Below, piece by piece: positions 1 to 6,716 of a stretch of 64,000 nucleotides of DNA. Made by a program: the position numbers and the translations under genes. The stretch lies in assembly GCF_000235425.2 (NCBI RefSeq), contig NZ_KI912266.1:6168029-6232028 (forward strand), in the 5' to 3' direction. Every line of letters starts with the position of its first letter. Position 1 is the first letter of the stretch. The notes under the pieces are model-generated. The model was not told the origin of the DNA, made no database searches, and worked only from the letters and a program-made list of their open reading frames with translations. The stretch comes from Pseudofrankia saprophytica (GTDB taxonomy: Bacteria; Actinomycetota; Actinomycetes; Frankiales; Frankiaceae).

Positions 1-309
1 CAACAGCTCGTCGCCGACTTCAAGAAATACGCGCCCGACCAGGCCACCAGCCTGCCGGCCATGGCCGGCTACTGGGCCGCCGACATGTTCGTCACCGCGG
101 CCACCAAGGTGGGCCCGAACCTGACGGTCGACGCGCTGCTGAAACTGCTCAACAACAACTACTCGAACTCCGTCGAGGGAGCGCTGCCGGAGGCCCGCTA
201 CCCGCTGAACCACTTCATCGGCGTGCCGTGCGCCTCGATCGTCCAGCTGACGGGCAAGACCTACGCCGTCCCGACCAAGCTCTCCTGCGGTTCACTCCTC
301 AAGCAGTGA
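1..309 (+). CDS. ABC-type branched-chain amino-acid-like substrate-binding protein (C-terminal part)
   Basis: Only the last 102 residues are inside the window; the frame is open from base 1 and ends in TGA. The sequence is closely similar to the end of the complete lipoprotein at 23651-25006: both share QQLVADFKKYAP, MAGYWAADMFV and a RYPLNH motif followed by paired cysteines and a final LLKQ/VLKK. It is therefore the C-terminal lobe of a type 1 periplasmic binding protein, which would sit outside the membrane and deliver a small solute to an ABC importer. No permease or ATPase genes lie next to it here. It is followed by a strong terminator, so it closes a transcription unit that begins outside the window. 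The ligand cannot be read from the sequence. Confidence 0.88.
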   Translation, partial: QQLVADFKKYAPDQATSLPAMAGYWAADMFVTAATKVGPNLTVDALLKLLNNNYSNSVEGALPEARYPLNHFIGVPCASIVQLTGKTYAVPTKLSCGSLLKQ

Positions 310-324
310 CCTGACCCAATGCCA

Positions 325-365
325 GGCCGGGCGGCACGGGCTCCCCAGTCCCGTGCCGCCCGGCC
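325..365 (+). terminator. Intrinsic terminator-like hairpin after the binding protein
   Basis: Two perfect 16-bp arms (GGCCGGGCGGCACGGG and its complement) enclose a 9-nt loop, starting 15 bp after the stop codon. There is no T-run, as is common in actinobacteria. Confidence 0.8.
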
Positions 366-487
366 CAGCCGACCCTGCCCAGCCAAGCGAACCCAGGACA
401 GGCAGATGGGAAGGGAAGGGACCCTGCGCAGGCTCCTACCCACCCCCTCGACGAGTTTGCGACCCGCGGACCCGACATGCGACGATC

Positions 488-901
488 ATGGCCATGGCAC
501 GACGGCCCTTGCCGGCCTTGGCGACCACCCTCAGTTTCATCGACCGCGTCAACCAGATGGACCTCGCGGGGCTCGCCGATCTGATGCACCCAGATCACTG
601 CCTCGTGGTGCTCGACGAACCTCCGATCGTCGGCCGGGACGCCAATGTCGACGCCTGGCGGGGCTACTTCACCGCCTTTCCGCGGTACGTGATCTACCCG
701 CGCTTCCTGACTGCCAAGACGGACCGTGTCGCCGTTCTCGGGAACACGACCGGATCGCACCTCAACCTCGCGGACGATGACGAGCTCAACCTCAACGTCA
801 TCTGGATCGCCGAAGCCGACCAGGGTCTCCTGACCCGCTGGCAGGTATGCGATGACACGCCTGTTCTGCGGCGAGAGCTGAGCATCCCCGGCACCGTATG
901 A
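488..901 (+). CDS. SnoaL/NTF2-fold small protein
   Basis: Predicted 137-residue cytoplasmic protein. The pattern of an N-terminal helix ending in DRVNQMDLAGLADLMHPDH, a GRDANVDAWRGYF stretch and alternating beta strands (HLNLADDDELNLNVIWIAEAD) is that of the NTF2-like / SnoaL-like fold. This fold includes polyketide cyclases, isomerases and small ligand-binding proteins. ATG at 488 is chosen because the reading frame upstream runs through the terminator region; ATG at 494 is a close alternative. It has no operon partner: the gene downstream is on the other strand. Function is unassigned beyond the fold. Confidence 0.6.
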   Translation: MAMARRPLPALATTLSFIDRVNQMDLAGLADLMHPDHCLVVLDEPPIVGRDANVDAWRGYFTAFPRYVIYPRFLTAKTDRVAVLGNTTGSHLNLADDDELNLNVIWIAEADQGLLTRWQVCDDTPVLRRELSIPGTV

Positions 902-1062
902 GTCCTCGACCGAGGTGGCCGGGCCCGCCGACGCACCCCCACGCTCACCCGTCGACACAACCAGTGGTCACACGCACACGCCTGAAATGGCCGTAGCAGG
1001 ACAAGCGAAGACAGCCCCCAGGTCCCACGCCGCCACGCTTCGAAGCGCGCCTCGGGATTGAT

Positions 1063-1287
1063 TCAGCGGATCGCCGTGTGGCTGTCGGGCGGCCGACGAC
1101 GCAGTTGGGTGGCCCAGACAGTGGCCGGGGCCGAGGCCATGAGCGCAGCCATGGCTGTCATGGCACGTCGGCGTCGTCGGCGAGCGCGCCTGCGCACCTG
1201 TTCGGCGAAGTCCGCCTGCACGGATGGGGGAGGCATCTCGCTGAGCAGGGTGCCAAGTAGGCGTTGGAGATCCGAGGTCATGATCAC
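1063..1287 (-). CDS. Small membrane protein at the end of the P450 operon
   Basis: A 74-residue protein whose GTG start overlaps the P450 stop codon (GTGA), so it is very probably translated by coupling to the P450. Residues 1-30 are soluble, followed by a run of arginines (RRRARRRRRRAM) and one hydrophobic segment (AALMASAPATVWAT), suggesting a single-pass or membrane-anchored protein. I recognise no family. An electron-transfer partner would be expected beside a P450, but there are no cysteines for an Fe-S cluster, so it is not a ferredoxin. The gene is supported by the overlap and composition only. Confidence 0.5.
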   Translation of the reverse strand: MIMTSDLQRLLGTLLSEMPPPSVQADFAEQVRRRARRRRRRAMTAMAALMASAPATVWATQLRRRPPDSHTAIR

Positions 1288-2597
1288 CGCCGATCAGGGA
1301 GCGGGCGCGGTCTCGTCGAGGTTGCGGCGGTGAGGGTCTTGAGGGCGTTGACGGAGGTGGAGCGGAGGTACTCGGGCTCGCTGGTGATGGTCAGGTCTGG
1401 GAGGTGGTGGAAGATCTCGCGGAACATGGCGGTGATCTCGGCTCGGGCGAGGGGCGCTCCGAGGCAGTAGTGGGGGCCCGGTCCGCCGAGGCCGAGGTGG
1501 GGGTTGGGCGAGCGGGTGAGATCGAGCTGGTCGGGGTTGGTGAAGACGGCGGGGTCGTGGTTGGCGGCGGCGTAGTAGAGGACGACCTTGTCCCCGGTGG
1601 CGAGTGGGTGGCCGTTCAGGGTGGTGTCGCGGGTGACGGTGCGACGCATGAGGGCGACGGGGCTGGTGTAGCGGATGAGCTCTTCGACGGCGGTGGGGGC
1701 GAGCCGGTCGAAGTCGGCGGCCCAGGCGGCGCGGGCATCCGGGTGGGTGTGCAGGGCGTGGAGACCCAGGGCGATGGCGTTGCGGGTTGTCTCCTGGCCG
1801 GCGAAGGCAAGAAGGGTGAAGAACGCGGCGATGTCGTGGGTGGTCAGGCGTTCTCCGTCGACCTCGGCGTGGACCAGGGCGGTGAGCAGGTCGTCTGTGG
1901 GGTGGTGGTGGCGGTGTTCGGCGAGGTCGGTGGCGAGGGTGGCCAGGAAGGTGCCCGCGTCGAGGAAGGCACGGACGGGGTCCTGCTGGTCGGGGACCAG
2001 GTCGGGATCGCCGCCGGACACGATCACGTTGGAGGCGGCGAGCAGGGCGGCGCGGTGGCTTTCCGGGACGCCGAGCAGGTCGCAGATCACGGTCAGTGTG
2101 AACGGTGTGGCGAGGTCGGCGACGATGTCGATGTCCTGGCGGGTCGCGGCGGCGATGACGGTGTCGGCGGCGGCCCGGTCGATGTAATCGCGCAGGCCGC
2201 GCACGGCCCGTGGGGTGAAGGCGGCGGCGACGATGCGCCGCAGGCGGCTGTGGCGGGGGGCGTCCATGTTGATGATCGAGCCGAAGAACTCGTTGAAGTC
2301 CTGGCTCAGGTCGTTGATCCACAGGGCGCCGTGGCTGGAGCAGAAGTCGCCGGGGCGGCGGGAGACCTCGACGACGTCGGCGTGACGGGTCAGTGCCCAG
2401 TAGCCGTTGCCATGGGACAGGCCAGGGATCCGCGGCTCGTCGAAGCGCACAAGCTTCGGGTCATCGCGCAGCTTGGCCAGGTAGGCGAGCTTGTCCTGCG
2501 GGCTGGCGTCGCGGAAACGGCGGCTCGACGGCCACACCCAAGGCGACTGCGCCCCGGTGGTAAGCGCCGCCGAGAGGCCGGCCTCGACGAGGATCAT
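1284..2597 (-). CDS. Cytochrome P450
   Basis: A 437-residue soluble bacterial P450 of normal length. The oxygen-binding I-helix motif reads AGQETTRN, the K-helix ExxR reads EELIRYTSP, and the haem-ligand loop is GPGPHYCLGAPLAR with Cys378 as thiolate ligand. The usual Phe that opens the FxxGxxxCxG loop is replaced by Gly (LGLGGPG). It needs an external ferredoxin and reductase, and none is encoded nearby. It is the fourth gene of an operon with an ACP-GNAT protein and an acyl-AMP ligase, separated by 4 bp from the NTF2-fold gene. This makes an ACP-bound or released acyl chain the most likely substrate, which is inference from context. Confidence 0.93.
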   Translation of the reverse strand: MILVEAGLSAALTTGAQSPWVWPSSRRFRDASPQDKLAYLAKLRDDPKLVRFDEPRIPGLSHGNGYWALTRHADVVEVSRRPGDFCSSHGALWINDLSQDFNEFFGSIINMDAPRHSRLRRIVAAAFTPRAVRGLRDYIDRAAADTVIAAATRQDIDIVADLATPFTLTVICDLLGVPESHRAALLAASNVIVSGGDPDLVPDQQDPVRAFLDAGTFLATLATDLAEHRHHHPTDDLLTALVHAEVDGERLTTHDIAAFFTLLAFAGQETTRNAIALGLHALHTHPDARAAWAADFDRLAPTAVEELIRYTSPVALMRRTVTRDTTLNGHPLATGDKVVLYYAAANHDPAVFTNPDQLDLTRSPNPHLGLGGPGPHYCLGAPLARAEITAMFREIFHHLPDLTITSEPEYLRSTSVNALKTLTAATSTRPRPLPDRR

Positions 2598-2601
2598 GGC
2601 C

Positions 2602-3066
2602 TTACGCCTGGTAGGTGTAACGGATCGTCGGCGGCTGGCCGACGAACGAGACGATCGAGGTCAGCCGGGCCTCGGGGGTGAAACGGACGATCTCGAGGCC
2701 GCCGAGGACGGCCTGGCCAGCGCGGTCGCGTAGCGCCCACTCGTAGCGGGCGGCGTCGTGGTGGGCATCGACGCCGGAGGTGCGGACCGGCAGGTAGCCG
2801 GGGTAGGTGGCGGTCAGCTCGGAGATCAGCGCGGCGAGGGCCTGGACGCCGACGCAGCTCTTGACCGGGTTGGCGTAGGCGACATCCTCGGCGCAGGCCT
2901 CGGCGAGCAGGGCGACCCGGCGGTCGGTGTCACGGGCGGTCCAGGCCTCATGGACTCGGCCGGCGGCGGCGGCGACGGCTTGGGCCGTCTGCTGGGTGAT
3001 GTCGGCACCGAGAGCGGGGGCCTCCTGGCGGGTGACGGTTCCACCACTCGCTGTTTTCCCGGTCAC
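2602..3066 (-). CDS. SnoaL/NTF2-fold protein in the acyl-ligase operon
   Basis: 154 residues if translation begins at the GTG that overlaps the acyl-ligase stop codon (GTGA); a GTG five codons upstream is also possible. The middle shows the NTF2-like pattern: HEAWTARDTDRRVALLAEAC, then AEDVAYANPV, GVQALAALISELTATYPGY and a strand-rich C-terminus (RYEWALRDRAGQAVLGGLEIVRF, given here as two parts: RYEWALRDR and VLGGLEIVRF). Members of the fold act as small cyclases, isomerases or hydratases or simply bind ligand. Position between the acyl-AMP ligase and the P450 suggests it acts on the same intermediate. The exact reaction is unknown. Confidence 0.7.
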   Translation of the reverse strand: MTGKTASGGTVTRQEAPALGADITQQTAQAVAAAAGRVHEAWTARDTDRRVALLAEACAEDVAYANPVKSCVGVQALAALISELTATYPGYLPVRTSGVDAHHDAARYEWALRDRAGQAVLGGLEIVRFTPEARLTSIVSFVGQPPTIRYTYQA

Positions 3067-4715
3067 TGTTGTTCTCCCCACAGCCGCGCGGCTTCGGCGC
3101 GCCGCAGCTTCCCGGACGGTGTCTTCGGGACCGATCCCGGTGACAGCGCGTGGACAGCGGCCGGCCGGACGCCAACGGCGGCGAGCACGGCCGCGGTGAC
3201 CTGCTCCCGAACGACGGCCTCGTCGTGGCCGGGCCGGAGCTCGAACACAACCGTGACGCTGTCGGTTCCCGAGCCGTGACGGCGGGTCGCGAAGGCGACG
3301 ACGTTGCCCGGGCGGACACCTGGCACGGGTACGGCGGCCTGTTCGATTTCCTCGGGGTGGATGTTCCGCCCGCCACTGATGATCAGGTCCTTGGCACGTC
3401 CGCAGACGACCAGCTCGCCGCCGGCGAGGTAGCCCAGGTCCCCGGTCGCCAGCCAGCCGTCTCCGCCATGTCTGACCTGATGGCCCTCTTCGGCATCCTC
3501 GTCGTCGAGGTATCCGGCAACGGATGGACCCCAGACGTGGACCTCGCCGACGACCCGCTGCGGGCAGTCCGCGCTCGTGTCCGGGTCGACGATCCGGATC
3601 CGGGTGCCGGGGACGGGCCGTCCGAGGCGCACGAACCGGCGGGCCCGGCCGCCGTCGGCGACGGGAACCGCGTGTCCCTTGTTGGCGAGCGCGTCGGGGT
3701 CGATCTCATCCACGCGCAGACCCTGGTACGGGCCCGGCATGGCGACGGCAAGGGTCGCCTCGGCCAGGCCGTAGGCAGGCAGGAAAGCCTCCCGCCGGAA
3801 ACCATGCCGCGCGGCGGCATCCAGGAAGCCCTCGATCGCCGCCGGCTCGATCGGTTCGCCGCCACAAAGCGCCACCTTGACCGACGACAGGTCCAGCGTC
3901 GGCCCAACGGTCAGCAGCCTGCCAGCCAAGGCGTAGGCCGACGCCGGGCCCATCAGCACCGTCGCCTGGTAGCGGGCCGCGTTACGCATCCACGACGACG
4001 GCGCCGCCAGATAGTCCGTCGGCGAACCGACCAGCACATCGCAGTGCCCGCAGGTCAGCTGGACCGCCAACGCACCGATCAGGCCCATGTCGTGGGAAAG
4101 CGGCAGCCAGGTCAGCAGCCTGCCGTGCACCTCGTCGTGGCGGATCCGTTCCCGGATCGCCGCGATGTTCGCCGCGAGGTTCCCATGACTGACCCTGACG
4201 ATCTTCGGCGCGGAGGTCGTGCCGCTGGTGAACTGGAGGATCGCCGAGTCCTCGTCGGACAGGTCCGGTGTCTTCCACACACCGACTTCCTCCGCGGCCA
4301 GCACATCGGACAACATCTCGACTCGGGCACCGCCCTCGGCTACCACGCCGGCCAGCGCCTGATAGGGAGGGCCCAGGAGGACGAGCGGGTCACCCAGTGC
4401 CGCGATCCGGTCGCGGGTCTGCTCGAAATAGGTCGCCATGTCCGTCGACCGTGCCGGCGTCGGCAGGCACGTCACGCTCGCTCCGGCCATCCACGTCGCG
4501 ACCAGCGCGGAGACCACCGCAGGCGACGGCAACGCCACGACCGCGACCCGGCCGCCCGGTCCGACGCCACGGGCGTTCTGCAGCCAGGCCGCTACCCGCT
4601 CCGCCTTCTCGAAGAATTCCGACCAGCCGACGTCGATGTCTGCATCCGGCCCGAGAAACACCACTCGGCCCGGCCCGTACCTTGCCTTGGCGATTCCGTC
4701 CAACAGACCAACCAC
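3063..4715 (-). CDS. Fatty-acyl-AMP ligase-like acyl-activating enzyme
   Basis: A 550-residue member of the ANL superfamily. The P-loop-like motif is FTSGTTSAPKIVRVSHGN, followed by WLPLSHDMGLIG, an adenine-binding YGLAEATLAVAMP motif, a hinge region TGDLGYLAGGELVVCGR and a C-terminal catalytic lysine motif (PKTPSGKLRR). The WLPLSHDMGLIG and YGLAEATLAV motifs are typical of fatty-acyl-AMP ligases, which form acyl-adenylates and hand the acyl group to an acyl carrier protein rather than to CoA. The gene directly upstream encodes such a carrier protein, which supports this reading. GTG start at 4715. The 69-bp gap from the ACP gene carries no terminator, so both are one transcript. Acyl chain length and source are not visible. 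Confidence 0.88.
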   Translation of the reverse strand: MVGLLDGIAKARYGPGRVVFLGPDADIDVGWSEFFEKAERVAAWLQNARGVGPGGRVAVVALPSPAVVSALVATWMAGASVTCLPTPARSTDMATYFEQTRDRIAALGDPLVLLGPPYQALAGVVAEGGARVEMLSDVLAAEEVGVWKTPDLSDEDSAILQFTSGTTSAPKIVRVSHGNLAANIAAIRERIRHDEVHGRLLTWLPLSHDMGLIGALAVQLTCGHCDVLVGSPTDYLAAPSSWMRNAARYQATVLMGPASAYALAGRLLTVGPTLDLSSVKVALCGGEPIEPAAIEGFLDAAARHGFRREAFLPAYGLAEATLAVAMPGPYQGLRVDEIDPDALANKGHAVPVADGGRARRFVRLGRPVPGTRIRIVDPDTSADCPQRVVGEVHVWGPSVAGYLDDEDAEEGHQVRHGGDGWLATGDLGYLAGGELVVCGRAKDLIISGGRNIHPEEIEQAAVPVPGVRPGNVVAFATRRHGSGTDSVTVVFELRPGHDEAVVREQVTAAVLAAVGVRPAAVHALSPGSVPKTPSGKLRRAEAARLWGEQQ

Positions 4716-4784
4716 AGGCTTACCTCACCCCTTCTGACAGGAGAGCCGCGACAGGACGGCGCGCCAGCGAGACGACCTGGAGGT

Positions 4785-5618
4785 CTAGCGGGTGAACTCG
4801 TCGGTGGCTGCCGGTTCCTCGCCGGGTCGGTAGGCGGCGAGGGTCAGACGGTCCCAGCGGCGGCCTTGGTAGTAGTCGTGGTCGCGTAGCCGAGCCTCGA
4901 TGTGTAGCGCCCGGCCCGCCGCGCTGGCGAACTGGGTGAAGTTGAACTCCGGCAGTTCCAGGTAGAGCTTGCGAAGTGGCCAGACGTCGAACAGGTAGTT
5001 GATGAACAGCCGGACCGGCTCGGCGGCGAGGCCCGTGCCCAGATACTGGCCGGCCATCACGGCGCCGACGTAGGCGTGACCGAGGTTGAGGTCCGGGTTG
5101 TAGCAGATCACGTGCCCGGCCGGCTGGCTCGTCTCGATCGACTCGACCAGAAACTGCGCGAGCATGCCCTGCCAGAGTTCCTGCTCGAACTGCTGGTACG
5201 CCGGCACCGACCCGCGATAACGCCAGCGGAACCCGATATCCGGGCTGACCGACAGGCTGTAGAGAAACGGCGTCGCCTGCGGCAGTACCGGCGTCAACCG
5301 AAAGTACTTTCCTTCCAGGCGGACAGGCGACACATCATTGTCCGTCGCACCAAGATCCGCTACTGCCGCGGGCAGCGAACCGGTGACGGCCTTGGAACGA
5401 TCGAGATAGTGATCGTAAAGCTCGCCGACCGTGGTGGACGAAAGCCACTCCCGCTCGCCCAGATCCACCCCGAGCTCGGCGATTCCCCCGGCCAGTTCCA
5501 GCAGTCCGAACGAGTCCAGTCCCAGGTCGGCATCCAGCCTCGATCCACCGGTCAACCTGGCCCGCGGCACCCCAGTCCGTCTACTGACCAGATCCTCGAA
5601 GTCGTCCTTGGTAAGCAT
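4785..5618 (-). CDS. Acyl carrier protein fused to a GNAT acyltransferase
   Basis: 277 residues in two parts. Residues 1-75 are an acyl carrier protein with the phosphopantetheine motif LGLDSFGLLEL (Ser36). After a linker, residues about 100-270 match the GNAT fold of the RimJ/RimL type, with an acetyl-CoA-loop-like stretch (GAVMAGQYLGTGLAAEPVRL) and a C-terminal YYQGRRWDRLTLAAYR motif. It is the first gene of the operon, before the acyl-AMP ligase. A simple reading is that the ligase loads a fatty acid on Ser36 and the GNAT domain passes the acyl group to an amine, with P450 oxidation before or after. The fusion makes transfer in cis plausible. The acceptor is unknown, and the GNAT part could instead act as a loading or decarboxylating domain. 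Confidence 0.85.
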   Translation of the reverse strand: MLTKDDFEDLVSRRTGVPRARLTGGSRLDADLGLDSFGLLELAGGIAELGVDLGEREWLSSTTVGELYDHYLDRSKAVTGSLPAAVADLGATDNDVSPVRLEGKYFRLTPVLPQATPFLYSLSVSPDIGFRWRYRGSVPAYQQFEQELWQGMLAQFLVESIETSQPAGHVICYNPDLNLGHAYVGAVMAGQYLGTGLAAEPVRLFINYLFDVWPLRKLYLELPEFNFTQFASAAGRALHIEARLRDHDYYQGRRWDRLTLAAYRPGEEPAATDEFTR

Positions 5619-5646
5619 CGGTCCTCCGATACGGAAACTGGGCCCG

Positions 5647-5680
5647 CGAGGGCCGGGGGCAGCACTGTCCCCGGCCCTCG
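5647..5680 (-). terminator. Hairpin terminator between secreted-protein genes and the ACP operon
   Basis: Perfect 12-bp arms (CGAGGGCCGGGG and complement) with a 10-nt loop, placed about 65 bp after the stop of the secreted protein and just upstream of the ACP-GNAT gene. It would insulate the acyl operon from upstream minus-strand transcription. Confidence 0.7.
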
Positions 5681-5743
5681 ACCTCAGGATCGTCGGGCGC
5701 GTCGACTACCAGTCGCGCCGGTCACGCACAGTTAAGGATGTTA

Positions 5744-6241
5744 CTAGTGCAGGCCGCAGTAAATGGAGGCCACCGGGGAGACCGCGCCTCGGGTTATGGA
5801 CCCAGAAGTCGCGATCACCGAAGTTTGGAAGTTCCAGGGACCGACGTCCAACCCGGAGCAGTCATAGTTCTGGAACTCGTACCAGGAAAGATGATTGAGG
5901 GCTCCCGCGTGGCCGGTGTAGCTGCCCGATGAGAAGTCCACCCAGTCGCCGTTCACCGCCTGCTTCTTAACGACGATCGTCGCGCTGAAGGAGATCTCAC
6001 CCAGTGAGGCACAGACTACCCCAGCATACCCGTGGACGTGGAAGGTGCCCGCTGGTTCTTCGACAGGCTTGAATGACTTGAGATTGCAGGTATCCCTGAA
6101 AGCCACCTCGGTGGCCGGCGTGTTTGCCGGCGGCGGCCCCGATTCCGCCCAGGCTGGGCTGATCATGGCGGTGGAGCCGACGGCCAGCGCCACCGGCCCG
6201 GCGGCGCCGATCGTAATGCGTCGCAGCGTCTGTCCTCGCAT
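5744..6241 (-). CDS. Secreted small protein with four cysteines, unknown function
   Basis: 165 residues. A Sec signal peptide is clear: MRGQTLRR, a hydrophobic run to about residue 30 and an AWA-ES cleavage site. The mature part is about 133 residues, rich in aromatic and small residues, and has four cysteines (DTCN, VVCA, YDCS, IYCG) that could form two disulfides. Segments such as ISFSATIVVKKQ and WNFQTSVIATSG look like beta strands. No enzyme motif is seen. It sits 58 bp after another small secreted four-cysteine protein on the same strand, so the two are probably co-transcribed. I do not recognise a family. Confidence 0.65.
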   Translation of the reverse strand: MRGQTLRRITIGAAGPVALAVGSTAMISPAWAESGPPPANTPATEVAFRDTCNLKSFKPVEEPAGTFHVHGYAGVVCASLGEISFSATIVVKKQAVNGDWVDFSSGSYTGHAGALNHLSWYEFQNYDCSGLDVGPWNFQTSVIATSGSITRGAVSPVASIYCGLH

Positions 6242-6299
6242 GACACCTCAGTTCCTCAAGGATGTGATGGCCGTGAAGGATGTGACGGACGTGCTGGAT

Positions 6300-6626
6300 C
6301 TAGGTGTACTTCAGGAATTGGTAGATGGCCGCGGTCGCTCTGTCGCCCGTGTTGCAGTACACGGTCGAGGGGTTGGGAATGCCAGTCCACGGCCCGTAGC
6401 GCAGGTAGGTGGTCGTGGTACTCCCCAACCTGCAGGTCACCCTGACCCGATGGTTCCCGGTGCCCGTCTTGCAGATCGATGTGCCGTACCCGGTCGAGCC
6501 GCTGGTACCGATCCGGGCAGTGCAGTTCTGTGGGATCGCCTGCGCGGGTGCGGCCAGGGTCAACGAGACGATGGCGAGCATGATGAATCCGAACATGACA
6601 ACCGCGATCTTCTTAAATTCCCGCAA
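6300..6626 (-). CDS. Secreted small four-cysteine protein
   Basis: 108 residues if started at the TTG at 6626, which has a GAGG motif a few bases upstream and gives a clean signal peptide: REFKK, a hydrophobic core MFGFIMLAIVSLTLAA and an AQA-IP cleavage site. A longer start at 6695 would put arginine-rich residues in front of the signal peptide and looks less likely. The mature part of about 78 residues has four cysteines (NCTA, ICKT, TCRL, YCNT) and many Gly, Thr and Tyr. Size and disulfides are those of small secreted beta-rich proteins or bacteriocin-like peptides, but there is no specific match. Its neighbour at 5744 has the same design. Confidence 0.6.
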   Translation of the reverse strand: MREFKKIAVVMFGFIMLAIVSLTLAAPAQAIPQNCTARIGTSGSTGYGTSICKTGTGNHRVRVTCRLGSTTTTYLRYGPWTGIPNPSTVYCNTGDRATAAIYQFLKYT

Positions 6627-6716
6627 TTTACCTCGTCTCCGTCGGGGGCGCCTTAATACCCAGGATGACGATGCAAAGATACAGGAAATGAACATCTCGG
6701 ACTATTAGGGGAAACC

